Of a DNA stretch of 64,000 bases, positions 17,945 through 26,365 are shown piece by piece. A program made the position numbers and the translations under genes. The notes below the pieces were generated by a model. That model saw only the letters and a program-made list of their open reading frames with translations, was not told where the DNA came from and ran no database searches. This stretch comes from Anabaena catenula FACHB-362 (lineage in GTDB: Bacteria; Cyanobacteriota; Cyanobacteriia; Cyanobacteriales; Nostocaceae): assembly GCF_014698735.1 (NCBI RefSeq), contig NZ_JACJTQ010000025.1:1-64000 (forward strand), in the 5' to 3' direction. Each line of letters opens with the position of its first letter. The stretch's first letter is position 1.

Positions 17945-18373
17945 TTATTTATGACCATCAAGTAACGCATGATGAGAAAAAATCCCCTTCAGTTTTAAAT
18001 TAGTAAATTCAATAACAGCATTGATTAAATCCTGTTGTTCTGCGTTTAAATCTAGTACTTCTAACGCTTGATTAAGATTACTACCAATATGTAACTCATG
18101 AGCAAGTTGTGTACGTTGTGAAGAATCTAAAACTGCAAGAATTTCCTTATTTCTTCGTTGACGTACAGCTTGGAGTTTTTGGCGTTCCTGGGGAGTCAAA
18201 TCATCAATAGAAAATGCAATAATGTCGCTAGTATCTTCGTCAACTGAAGTGAATATTACTTGAGGAGAACTAAAAAAATGATTTGCTGATGCTACAGTAA
18301 TTCCGGGAAATAAGAAATTACAAGCAACAACTAGCAATAACACCAACAACCGTTTTGTCAATTTAATCATCAT
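17945..18373 (-). CDS. Secreted Spy/CpxP-like (LTXXQ-type) protein
   Basis: This 142-residue protein has a signal peptide (KRLLVLLLVVACNFLFPG, cleavage near VASAN). The mature part is helical with repeated LTxxQ-like pieces (LTPQERQKL, LDSSQRTQL, LNAEQQDL). That pattern is typical of the Spy/CpxP family of periplasmic stress chaperones and metal-stress proteins. The cyanobacterial versions are not well characterised. A short histidine-containing tail (SHHALLDGHK) could bind metal, which is speculation. MM at the start gives two possible Met codons. Confidence 0.7.
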   Translation of the reverse strand: MMIKLTKRLLVLLLVVACNFLFPGITVASANHFFSSPQVIFTSVDEDTSDIIAFSIDDLTPQERQKLQAVRQRRNKEILAVLDSSQRTQLAHELHIGSNLNQALEVLDLNAEQQDLINAVIEFTNLKLKGIFSHHALLDGHK

Positions 18374-18774
18374 GTTCAGAAAAACCTAAATAAAAACCTA
18401 AATGAGATTCAAGACTAGAGAATAATCAAGCAATATTTAATTGTGGATTTTTCCCAGCAGGATAGTAGCTGGGATAATTTTCCTACTTATGGGTCTACGT
18501 GTCACATCTTATGAGGAATTAACCCACTTAATACTTAATTATCCTCTAGGACAGGTACACCAGTCTCATTAGCGAAAATTCTGAAATTGAAGATAGGGGC
18601 CAACAAGATCAGGCTGTCTTTATATTGGGGGTGGGGTGGGAGAGATAATGTTTTCTCTATGACTAAACTCAAGAATTGATAATAAAGAAAAATATATAAG
18701 ACACATTAATATTATGTTCTTTTATATTTCCTGAGTCAACGCTATCATCAAGGTCATTGCCAGAGGTGATAGTC
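18374..18774. other. Intergenic region without a gene
   Basis: This divergent intergenic region lies between the Spy-like gene and the CbbX-like gene and contains no supported ORF. An imperfect inverted repeat (GAGGAATTAA near 18512, TTAATTATCCTC near 18536) is the only structure I see. The stretch 18660-18730 just upstream of the CbbX-like gene is AT-rich and could hold its promoter. Confidence 0.6.
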
Positions 18775-19713
18775 ATGAGTGAACAAGTATTAGAAACAGC
18801 CGCATTGACTACCGTTACTCAAGATAGCGAAATCGATTTAGAGGCAGCTTTTCAAGAATCTCATATCCAAGACATTCTGGATAAGTTAGACCAGGAGTTA
18901 GTCGGTTTAAAGTCCGTCAAAAACAAAATCAAGGAAATGGCAGCTTTGTTGCTGGTTGACCGGATTCGTAAAAGTCTGGGTTTAACTGCCGGTGCGCCTA
19001 GTTTACATATGACATTTTTAGGCAACCCAGGCATGGGTAAAACTACTGTAGCAATGCGGATGGCAGAAATTCTTTATCGCTTAGAATATATCCGCAAAGA
19101 ACACGTTATGTTAGTGACGCGAGATGATTTAGTTGGGCAAGGTATTGGGCAAACTGCACCAAAAACTAGGGAAGTTTTAAACAATGCAATGGGTGGAGTT
19201 TTATTAGTCGATGAAGCTTATACTTTATACCGCCCAGATTATCTAGGGGATTTTGGTTTAGAAGCAATTGAAATTCTCATGCAGGTTATGGAAAATCAGC
19301 GAGATGATTTAGTTGTCATTCTGGCTGGTTATAAAGATCACATGGAGAGATTTTTTCACAGTAATCCTGGGATGAATTCTCGCATTGGTTTACACATTGA
19401 ATTTAACGATTATGGCGTTGATAGTTTAATGACTATTGCCCAATCTCTAGTCAAATCACAAAACTATTGTTTTAGTCCAGAGGCAGAAAAAGCCTTCCGT
19501 GAATATTTAATTAAACGGAAGACCATGCCCCATTTTGCTAATGCTCGCAGTGTTCGTAATGCCATAGACAGAGCGCGTTTACGTCAAGCTAATCGTTTAC
19601 TCAGCAGTGGAAAAAAATTAAATAAGCAAGATTTAATTACTATCGAAGCCGTAGATATTCTGGCTAGTCGAGTATTCCGAGAAGGTGTTCCCGACTGTGA
19701 ACCAGAAAGTTGA
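18775..19713 (+). CDS. cbbX: CbbX-like AAA+ ATPase
   Basis: This AAA+ protein of 312 residues closely follows the red-type Rubisco activase CbbX. It has Walker A GNPGMGKT (83-90), Walker B VLLVDEAYTLYRPD (142-155), the block EAIEILMQVMENQRDDLVVILAGY, a sensor region NPGMNSRIG, and a C-terminal FANARSVRNAIDRARLRQANR. CbbX remodels inhibited form I red-type Rubisco in proteobacteria and red algae; cyanobacteria normally have green-type Rubisco, so the client here is unknown. At the pore-loop 1 position, where CbbX as I recall has Tyr-Ile-Gly, this protein reads GQGIGQ (Gly123). The ATG at 18775 has an AGAGG ribosome binding site at 18761; a TTG at 18757 is less likely. Confidence 0.88.
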   Translation: MSEQVLETAALTTVTQDSEIDLEAAFQESHIQDILDKLDQELVGLKSVKNKIKEMAALLLVDRIRKSLGLTAGAPSLHMTFLGNPGMGKTTVAMRMAEILYRLEYIRKEHVMLVTRDDLVGQGIGQTAPKTREVLNNAMGGVLLVDEAYTLYRPDYLGDFGLEAIEILMQVMENQRDDLVVILAGYKDHMERFFHSNPGMNSRIGLHIEFNDYGVDSLMTIAQSLVKSQNYCFSPEAEKAFREYLIKRKTMPHFANARSVRNAIDRARLRQANRLLSSGKKLNKQDLITIEAVDILASRVFREGVPDCEPES

Positions 19714-19778
19714 TTTAGTAATTGGTCATTGGTCATTGGAAACACTATCACCAATCACCAATGACCAATTATATCTTG

Positions 19779-20741
19779 CTAATTAGACCTTCTCATCTTG
19801 TCAATTTCTCGTTGCAATTCTTCAATTTGCTGCCGCAGTTTATCGGCTTCATTTTCTGGGGTTTCAACTTTGACATTAACGGCTCCAGTAGCTGGTGTTT
19901 GCTGATAGTTACCTTGGCGGATTTGCTGATATTCTTCTGATACTGCCCAAGACCGTAAATAATGCAACCGTTCGACGGGGAAAGGGTGAGTTAGCATTGT
20001 TCCTTGAGCGCCGTTATACATCAGAAATTTATATACTTGATTCAGTCCATCATCATCTAGTGCCTGATATTTTTCGGATTGCTGGATAAATTCTGGTAAA
20101 CTACATTCATTGGCATATTTGTTACTACCACCAGAGATTTTCATCATTGATGACATCACTGGGTTTAAATCATCCATTACTAGCAAAGCTGCGCGATCTG
20201 CGGTTAATTCGGCTTTACGTCGCCATTCAAAAAAGGCATAAATCAAAGCTTGACTAACAAAATTCCCTAAACCGAAGGTTAATTCACCAATGGCAGAAGC
20301 GGCACTCATTGCCCACATGGCCATTTGAATTAAAATGGTATGACCACATTTAATATGCCCTAGTTCATGGGCAAGTACTGCTCGAATCTCGGCTTCGTTA
20401 AGTAAGTCAAGTATTCCTGTATTGACTACTATGTAAGGATTCTCTTGCCCTAAAGCATAGCTATTGGCTTGGGGATTGTGTGAAATAAATAGTGCAGGTT
20501 CGGGGTAAATGTCCAAATCCCGCACACATTCTCGAAATATCTGGTAAATAGTGGAATATTGGCGAGGACCGACTTGGATGGCGTTACCCATTAGATAAAC
20601 TAATTGAGGGCGTTCATAAATAAATTCCACAAATTTACGAGCGATTAAATCAAATCCAGGTAAGCTTCGCAGGGCTTGCTCGGCTTGCCGATCCAGTGGA
20701 TGTCTGAAGGCTTCGCTGGAAATTCCTGTGTAAGTTGGCAT
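19779..20741 (-). CDS. M48-family zinc metallopeptidase
   Basis: This 320-residue protein has the zinc-binding HELGHIKCGH motif (HExxH). The third ligand Glu is in RRKAELTADRAAL. A hydrophobic region (MAMWAMSAASAIGELTFGLG) between the two may associate with the membrane. The C terminus is a coiled-coil-like segment (EADKLRQQIEELQREIDKMRR). Relatives (HtpX/Oma1/YcaL-like) act in membrane or periplasmic protein quality control. There is no clear signal peptide. It is convergent with the CbbX-like gene and separated from it by a short ATTGGTC repeat. Confidence 0.9.
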   Translation of the reverse strand: MPTYTGISSEAFRHPLDRQAEQALRSLPGFDLIARKFVEFIYERPQLVYLMGNAIQVGPRQYSTIYQIFRECVRDLDIYPEPALFISHNPQANSYALGQENPYIVVNTGILDLLNEAEIRAVLAHELGHIKCGHTILIQMAMWAMSAASAIGELTFGLGNFVSQALIYAFFEWRRKAELTADRAALLVMDDLNPVMSSMMKISGGSNKYANECSLPEFIQQSEKYQALDDDGLNQVYKFLMYNGAQGTMLTHPFPVERLHYLRSWAVSEEYQQIRQGNYQQTPATGAVNVKVETPENEADKLRQQIEELQREIDKMRRSN

Positions 20742-20746
20742 AATTT

Positions 20747-20897
20747 AGGGGATAGGGGACAGGGGACAGGGGATAGGGAACAGATGACAGGGAACAGATG
20801 ACAGGGAACAGGGAACAGGGAAAATGGGGGGGTTAATAACCAATTACCGATTACCAATTACCGATTACCAATTACCAATTACCAATTACCAATCACC
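20747..20897. repeat. Short tandem repeats between M48 and DinG-like genes
   Basis: A tract of GGGGACAG/GGGAACAG units (20747-20820) is followed by one of ATTACCA/ATTACCG heptamers (20836-20897). Both lie in the divergent intergenic region. The upstream extension of the DinG-like reading frame (20824-20922) is just this repeat translated and is not part of the gene. Confidence 0.9.
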
Positions 20898-20922
20898 CCT
20901 GACTAATGACAACATAATAGAA

Positions 20923-22515
20923 ATGGGGCAGTTCGGAAAAAGTCACTTGTTATGGGATGAAAAGCGTGTGATTGAGGCAGAAGTTCATTTGTCACTACAT
21001 AACTTCCTGCGATCGCAGGCGGGGTTTCCTTCTTGGCCCCATCACTTGACGATGGCAAGGTTGGTAGCACGCGCCTTGCGCTTGGGACGTAGTGCTTTAA
21101 TTCAAGTAGGGGCAGTTTGTGGTTATCAAGGGCGATATCGCACAAGTTTTGTCGCCTCTGCTTTAATGTGGCATGGTCCTGTAATCATTGTTGCCACAGA
21201 AACGGTACAGCAACGCTTGCTGTTAGTAGAAATTCCCCGGTTACAGCAATGGCTACCAGCGAACAAACCGATTAGAAGCGGTGAAGCTTGGCCTAATCCT
21301 GAGTTTCAAGGGTTGCTGTTAACTTCCCCAGAAGCTTGGTTAAAGGGTCAGTTTGCTACTCAAAACCCATTTCCCCCAAATATTCCTACAATTATTGATG
21401 GTGTTGACGATTTGGAAGATTGGGTGCGTCATCAGCTGACTGAAGATATTCAACCCCATGATTGGGAGCAACTGATGTTGGCTTGTCCCTATGAAACTGA
21501 GGTAATTCGTGAAGCCAGGGTAAAACTGACACACGAACTATTTCAGCATCCAGAAAATCCCTATGAGTGTTATCTGATTTCTCAGCCAGAAATAGAAATT
21601 CTGCAACGTCTGTTTTTGGCTTTAGATCAAACGTGTCTTCCAGATGCTTGGAAACATTTCTGGGAGCAATTCCACAGCCTTGATGAAAATCTTTCCTCTC
21701 CTCCCCTATTCTGGGCTACCATTGACCGTCGTCAAGGTTTATTTTCTTTACACTATGCCCCGATTGAGTTAGGAAAAATTCTCGCTCCTATTTGGCAGCG
21801 GCAACCTGTAGTTTTAGTTGGCAGTGCTTTAGAATCAGAAACAGAGGCTCCTCTATTTCGTCAGCGTTTGGGGTTGGAGGATGTAACTTGCTTGAAGTTC
21901 TCATCTGATAGTCAAGGGGAAGCTATTCAACTTTATGTACCCTATAAGTTGCCTCTACCCAATACACCGGAATTTCAAGCAGCATTTATTCACAAAGTCC
22001 GCACTCTAGTGTGTCTGAGTGCTACCGCACCAGGGCTAACGGTGGTGTTAGTGGGAGATGTGCCACTTAAGTCACGAGTGGGGGCAATTTTGGCTTCTGA
22101 ATTTGGCTCACGGGTGCAGGTAGAAAAAACTTGTTTGGATGAAAATGGTATTTTAGTAACTGGGTGGGAATATTGGCGGCAGCATCAGACTGTTTTACCG
22201 GCACCCCGGTTGTTAATGATTGCGACTTTACCTTTACCATCTCTGGAAAATCCTTTAGTGGCTGGTAGGGTGGCTCACTATAAGCGATCGCACCAAGACT
22301 GGTTTCGGCTCTATTTGTTACCCACGGCTTTGAATGAATTGCAAAGAGCGATCGCTCCCGTCCGCGAAAATCAAGGTATTGTAGCTTTACTGGATAGTCG
22401 TGTGGTTAACCGCAGCTACGGCGCTCAAATTCTCGCTTCCCTAAGTCCTCTAGCCCGTTTGAACTATCTCGATCCCAGTCTGTTTTCTCAGAGTAATGAG
22501 CAAGATCCTGACTGA
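20923..22515 (+). CDS. DinG-like protein lacking helicase motifs
   Basis: This protein of 530 residues has a layout like DinG/XPD-family helicases, but the catalytic motifs are lost. Where Walker A would be, it reads GYQGRYRTS (67-75) with no GKT. Where the DEAH box would be, it reads IIDGVDDLEDWV (157-168). The arginine-finger region keeps only LNELQRAIAPVREN. The C-terminal DinG signature survives (IVALLDSRVVNRSYGAQILASLSP), as does WEYW. The start at 20923 follows the repeat tract; the longer frame is repeat-derived. It is probably a non-hydrolysing structural or regulatory paralogue in DNA metabolism. The reading frame is intact, so it is not an obvious pseudogene. Confidence 0.78.
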   Translation: MGQFGKSHLLWDEKRVIEAEVHLSLHNFLRSQAGFPSWPHHLTMARLVARALRLGRSALIQVGAVCGYQGRYRTSFVASALMWHGPVIIVATETVQQRLLLVEIPRLQQWLPANKPIRSGEAWPNPEFQGLLLTSPEAWLKGQFATQNPFPPNIPTIIDGVDDLEDWVRHQLTEDIQPHDWEQLMLACPYETEVIREARVKLTHELFQHPENPYECYLISQPEIEILQRLFLALDQTCLPDAWKHFWEQFHSLDENLSSPPLFWATIDRRQGLFSLHYAPIELGKILAPIWQRQPVVLVGSALESETEAPLFRQRLGLEDVTCLKFSSDSQGEAIQLYVPYKLPLPNTPEFQAAFIHKVRTLVCLSATAPGLTVVLVGDVPLKSRVGAILASEFGSRVQVEKTCLDENGILVTGWEYWRQHQTVLPAPRLLMIATLPLPSLENPLVAGRVAHYKRSHQDWFRLYLLPTALNELQRAIAPVRENQGIVALLDSRVVNRSYGAQILASLSPLARLNYLDPSLFSQSNEQDPD

Positions 22516-22669
22516 GCCATAATAACTAACAAAAGATTAGCCCAACAGCTATCATCAAGTTAAATCGTAGCGATTCGAGACGAGAGATGAAATTTCTCAA
22601 CAAGATCCAGATCTCACGATGTCTGGGAACATATACTAAGAACCTAAATTGAATTTTGAATTGCTAATT

Positions 22670-22885
22670 ATGGGTGAAGCAAAACGTCGGAAAACCACAC
22701 TAGGTGAACAATACGGTCAAGACACTCCCATCTTACCCTGGGTTCCCATCACTAAATCTCAAGCTGAACTATTTGTTAGTTTAACTACTCGTGGGGCTTG
22801 GATAGGCATTGGTTTAATGGTTGTAGCCTGGGTAACTATCCGTTTTATCGGACCTGCTTTCGGTTGGTGGCAAATAGTTGATTGA
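22670..22885 (+). CDS. DUF2839 small membrane protein
   Basis: This 71-residue protein has a basic N terminus (MGEAKRRKTTLGEQYG), a conserved ILPWVPITKSQAELFV segment, and one transmembrane helix (ARGAWIGIGLMVVAWVTIRF-like) ending in GPAFGWW. That matches the pattern I recall for DUF2839, a cyanobacterial family of unknown function. The start is the ATG at 22670; seven upstream codons of the open frame are not needed. It is most likely a thylakoid or plasma membrane protein. Confidence 0.8.
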   Translation: MGEAKRRKTTLGEQYGQDTPILPWVPITKSQAELFVSLTTRGAWIGIGLMVVAWVTIRFIGPAFGWWQIVD

Positions 22886-23556
22886 CACTCTCCGCGTAGA
22901 TTGTTGATTCTCTTAGAGAAAATTTCTCTAGGAGACGCTACGCTCACACTTAAAACAAGTCCATGTAGGATGTGATATCAAGTTCGCTGAATTACAAGTA
23001 ACTCAATACTCTCCCCATCTCTGGGTCTCCCCGTCCCCGCGCGGTTTCCTAATGAATTACTCACCTCTGCCTTCCCTTTGTATACTGAGTGCAATTAATT
23101 TTACTTTTTTACTCAGCACTGTTTCGGTAATGTAAAGAAGAATTTCACTACACTATAGATAGAAGCAAAAATCCGAAAAGTCGCGCTAGAGTAAATGAAT
23201 ACCTTAAATAGTGCTGCAAACTGCCTATAAAACTGTAATATGGAGCTTTTCTGTAGTTGACTAGCACCAGATTTGAGTTACGCTGAAGGCGGATTGCTGT
23301 AAGTAAGAGGCGACAATGACAGAAATGTCTAAAGACAATGTTAATTTTAGAAATTGTATCTGAAATTATAATCTTGCAAATTGAATAGTTTGATACGACA
23401 ACTCTAATCGTTATCCACTACCCTAAGCAAGGTGGCCAATTACAAACTTTACTGTTCTTTTGTAATTGTAATGAATAGTTTACAATATCAAAGAATGGGA
23501 AAATCTAAAGAAAATATAAAAGAGACTCAAATGACTGTGGTGTCTGGAGGAAAAAA
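22886..23556. other. Long intergenic region with repeats, no gene
   Basis: No supported ORF lies in these 670 bp. They include an AGGAGACGCTACGCTC-type repeat fragment (about 22929-22945) related to dispersed elements elsewhere in the window, and a C-rich CTCCCCATCTC/CCCCGTCCCCGCG tract (23011-23042). The rest is AT-rich. The 150 bp before the DUF1815 gene are likely its leader. Confidence 0.6.
23546..23550 (+). promoter_or_regulatory. Ribosome binding site fixing a GTG start
   Basis: GGAGG lies six bases before the GTG at 23557. It supports GTG initiation of the DUF1815 protein, where no ATG is available at the expected N terminus. Confidence 0.8.
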
Positions 23557-23901
23557 GTGTTTCTGAGACTGGCACATCAACATAGACAATTTGTCCAAGA
23601 CTTGGTAATGAACCTGCAAGCCTTGGCGATAGTATTAGAGCGGAGCGGCTATCTGGCTTCCTGCTATACCTGTGGCGACCAAATGAATAGTGCTTCGTTT
23701 ATGGTGAGCTTGGGAGACAGCCACCTAATTCGTTTTCTAGTATCAGATTACGGAATTACTTGGACTGAAATGCGGGATGACCGCGAGCTAATGAAATTAG
23801 AAGGTGCAGAGGCAATTAACCAATTGCAGGAACTAGCCAATCTTGTCAAGCAATCTATGCAAACTTCTACAGCTAATAAAACCCTTGTCAAGAAAGGCTA
23901 A
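23557..23901 (+). CDS. DUF1815 conserved cyanobacterial protein
   Basis: This 114-residue soluble protein begins MFLRLAHQHRQFVQDLVMNL. It carries a CYTCGDQMNSASFMVSLGD segment with a Cys-x-x-Cys pair and a LVSDYGITWTEMRDDRELM block. I recognise this as the cyanobacteria-specific DUF1815 family, whose function is unknown. The CxxC could be redox-active or bind metal, which is not established. The start is a GTG with a strong GGAGG site. It has no operon partner on either side within 200 bp. Confidence 0.82.
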   Translation: MFLRLAHQHRQFVQDLVMNLQALAIVLERSGYLASCYTCGDQMNSASFMVSLGDSHLIRFLVSDYGITWTEMRDDRELMKLEGAEAINQLQELANLVKQSMQTSTANKTLVKKG

Positions 23902-24142
23902 GTTGTTAAAATCGATGACAAATGGGTTGTACTTGTTGGTAATTGGGAAAAAGGTAATAGTGGCTTGATTCGTGAACATCTATTACCTATTCACCATTAC
24001 CGGGAATTGACAGTTTTTTTACTGATTTGTTAAGTGTTTTTCAGCGTCTGCTAAAATCTAATGGGGAGGAATTAAACCTATTACCCATTAATCAGAAAAA
24101 TTATTCGGTAGCCTGTCAAAGTTGCTACTCCAAAGATTTAAG

Positions 24143-24640
24143 ATGTCTGAAGAAACACCAAATCAACCACAACTACCACCAATCAGCGCCATTGACAGGG
24201 TGACGAAAGCGGAATTTGATAATTGGTTTGAATATCCTGTCAGAGTGCAACCTCACCACACCGATTATGGAGGCATTGTTTGGCATGGTACTTATTTAAC
24301 TTGGATGGAAGAAGCGCGGGTAGAATGTTTGCGCTCCATAGGTATTGAATTTGCTGATTTAGTAGCTTTAGGCTGTGATTTGCCTGTTGTAGAATTGTCG
24401 GTACGCTATCATCGGTCACTTCAATTAGGGATGATGGCGTTGGTAAAAACTCGTATGGCTGAGGTAACGGGTGTCCGAATTAACTGGGATTATAAGATTG
24501 TTTCCACTGATGAGCAGCAATTATATGTTACTGCCCAAGTGACGCTAGTTGCATTAGACCGTGAAAGAGGTAAAATTATGCGTCAGCTACCTCCTACATT
24601 CAAAGATGCATTAGCAAAGATTGCTACATCACATAAGTAA
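24143..24640 (+). CDS. Hotdog-fold acyl-CoA thioesterase
   Basis: This protein of 165 residues has a 4-hydroxybenzoyl-CoA thioesterase-like hotdog domain. It includes the conserved HHTDYGGIVWHGTYLTWMEEAR (nucleophile region with the catalytic Asp and the HG) and VELSVRYHRSLQLGM. Hydrolysis of an acyl-CoA or acyl-ACP thioester is expected. 1,4-dihydroxy-2-naphthoyl-CoA hydrolase in phylloquinone synthesis is one family possibility, but no men gene is nearby. The ATG at 24143 is preferred over a TTG at 24122. Confidence 0.85.
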   Translation: MSEETPNQPQLPPISAIDRVTKAEFDNWFEYPVRVQPHHTDYGGIVWHGTYLTWMEEARVECLRSIGIEFADLVALGCDLPVVELSVRYHRSLQLGMMALVKTRMAEVTGVRINWDYKIVSTDEQQLYVTAQVTLVALDRERGKIMRQLPPTFKDALAKIATSHK

Positions 24641-24678
24641 TCAATTAAAAATTCAAAATTAATGCTCCTGAACTGGGA

Positions 24679-24876
24679 TTAATTACGTACAGAGGTTTGG
24701 GAAATGTTTTGAGTAATTTCAGCTAGTTTCTGCCAAATATCTTGGGGTGTAATCCCAAAACCAAAGTATAATAAAACCACTATCGCTGCAAAAGTAATCG
24801 CAGTTTTGATAGTGGTTTTTACTAATTTCCAAAGTATAACAAATATTATCCAAGCAACTATTAAAGTAATGATCAT
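24679..24876 (-). CDS. Small membrane protein of unknown function
   Basis: This 65-residue protein has one or two hydrophobic stretches (IITLIVAWIIFVILWKLV and AITFAAIVVLLYFGFG) and a polar C terminus. An AGGA site precedes the ATG. The family is not recognised. It is probably membrane-inserted. It lies convergent with the thioesterase gene. Confidence 0.65.
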   Translation of the reverse strand: MIITLIVAWIIFVILWKLVKTTIKTAITFAAIVVLLYFGFGITPQDIWQKLAEITQNISQTSVRN

Positions 24877-25075
24877 AATATTAGATCCTTGAAAATCAAT
24901 TCTGCGAAATTAAGCTATTTATTATAGGCGAAAATCACCAGTTCAACAATTCAAAATGCCAAATAGAGCCTTGGGTGTAAGTAAAGGATAAAGACTCTTC
25001 TTTAAACCCCGAATGAAACAGGCGCTATGTGTAGAATTATGGGTTTTAAACCCTTTAATTTACAACAAAACATCA

Positions 25076-25108
25076 TCCTACACTGCACCTGATTTGATTA
25101 GTGTAGGA
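25076..25108. terminator. Hairpin downstream of dxr
   Basis: TCCTACACT (25076-25084) pairs with AGTGTAGGA (25100-25108) across a 15-base loop. It lies 12 bases after the dxr stop codon on the minus strand and is followed there by a short T-rich run (TGATGTTTTG), consistent with a rho-independent terminator. Confidence 0.65.
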
Positions 25109-25120
25109 TTATCCTAATTT

Positions 25121-26317
25121 TTACCCTACAGAAATTATCTGCGGCTGAGTTGCTACCTGTTGCATAGCTGTAAAAACTTCTTGCCTAGCCCATTTATCTG
25201 CTGCCAAAATGTCATCTAAAGAGGGATTTTGTTTGTTATCATTTTGATGGCGATCGCACACAAATTCAATACACCGAGCAATATCCAAATAGCTAATTTT
25301 TTCTTCTAAAAATAGCGCCACAGCTTGTTCATTAGCCGCATTTAAAACCGCCGGCATTGAACCACCTGCCCTACCCGCAGCATAGGCTAAACCCATGCAA
25401 GGATACTTTTGATGGTCTGGTTCACGGAAAGTTAAATCACCAGATTTTACTAAATTCAATCTTTCCCAATTAGTGTAAATTCGCTCCGGCCAAGATAAAG
25501 CATAAAGCAAAGGTAAACGCATATCTGGCCAACCAAGTTGGGCTAAAACTGAAGTATCTTGTAATTCTATTAACGAGTGAATAATACTTTGAGGATGAAT
25601 GACAATTTCGATGTTATCGTAATCTACCCCAAATAAATAATGAGCCTCAATTACCTCCAAACCCTTATTCATCAAAGTTGCCGAATCTACAGTGATTTTT
25701 CGACCCATTGACCAGTTAGGATGTTTAATAGCATCAGCAACTTTCACTTGCGGTAACTTTTCCACAGGCCAATCACGAAAAGCACCACCGGAAGCCGTGA
25801 GTAATATCTTTCTTAAACCGTCTTTGGGAACACCTTGGAGACATTGAAAAATAGCGGAATGTTCGGAATCTGCTGGTAAAAGTTTCACTCCGTGTTTTTC
25901 CACCAAAGGTAACACTACAGGAGCGCCGGCAATAATAGTTTCTTTGTTAGCTAAAGCAATATCCTTACCTGCTTCAATAGCCGCAATCGTCGGTAATAAT
26001 CCAGCACAACCAACAATACCAGTAACAACCGTTTGGGCATCGCCATAACTAGCAACTTCTATCACTCCCGCTTCACCAGCAAGTAAAATGGGTTGAGGAT
26101 TTACGTCTTTAATAGCTTCCCGAAGTTCTGGTAACTTCTCAGCAGCGGAAATGGCAGCGATTTGGGGGCGAAACTGGCGAATTTGCGCCGCGAATAACTC
26201 AACATTGCGCCCAGCAGCTAATCCGACGATTCGGAACTTATCTGGGTGTTCAGAGACGATATCTAAGGTTTGAGTACCAATTGAGCCGGTAGAACCAAGT
26301 AAAGTTATAGCTTTCAC
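25121..26317 (-). CDS. dxr: 1-deoxy-D-xylulose 5-phosphate reductoisomerase
   Basis: DXR (IspC) converts DXP to methylerythritol 4-phosphate with NADPH, the committed step of the plastid-type isoprenoid pathway that feeds carotenoids, chlorophyll side chains and quinones. At 398 residues it has the N-terminal NADPH motif [13 protein letters not shown] and the metal and substrate block [17 protein letters not shown]. It also has [39 protein letters not shown] and the C-terminal [13 protein letters not shown]. The start is a GTG at 26317. A transcription stop hairpin follows. No other MEP-pathway gene is adjacent. Confidence 0.97.
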   Translation of the reverse strand: MKAITLLGSTGSIGTQTLDIVSEHPDKFRIVGLAAGRNVELFAAQIRQFRPQIAAISAAEKLPELREAIKDVNPQPILLAGEAGVIEVASYGDAQTVVTGIVGCAGLLPTIAAIEAGKDIALANKETIIAGAPVVLPLVEKHGVKLLPADSEHSAIFQCLQGVPKDGLRKILLTASGGAFRDWPVEKLPQVKVADAIKHPNWSMGRKITVDSATLMNKGLEVIEAHYLFGVDYDNIEIVIHPQSIIHSLIELQDTSVLAQLGWPDMRLPLLYALSWPERIYTNWERLNLVKSGDLTFREPDHQKYPCMGLAYAAGRAGGSMPAVLNAANEQAVALFLEEKISYLDIARCIEFVCDRHQNDNKQNPSLDDILAADKWARQEVFTAMQQVATQPQIISVG

Positions 26318-26365
26318 AATTATTTAATAATTAACGGTAATTTTAAATATAAATTGCTTCGGCTA

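Noticed and set aside
20824-20922. N-terminal extension of the DinG-like frame
   Set aside because: It translates an ATTACCA repeat tract (NYRLPITDYQLPITNYQ); the ATG at 20923 is a better start.
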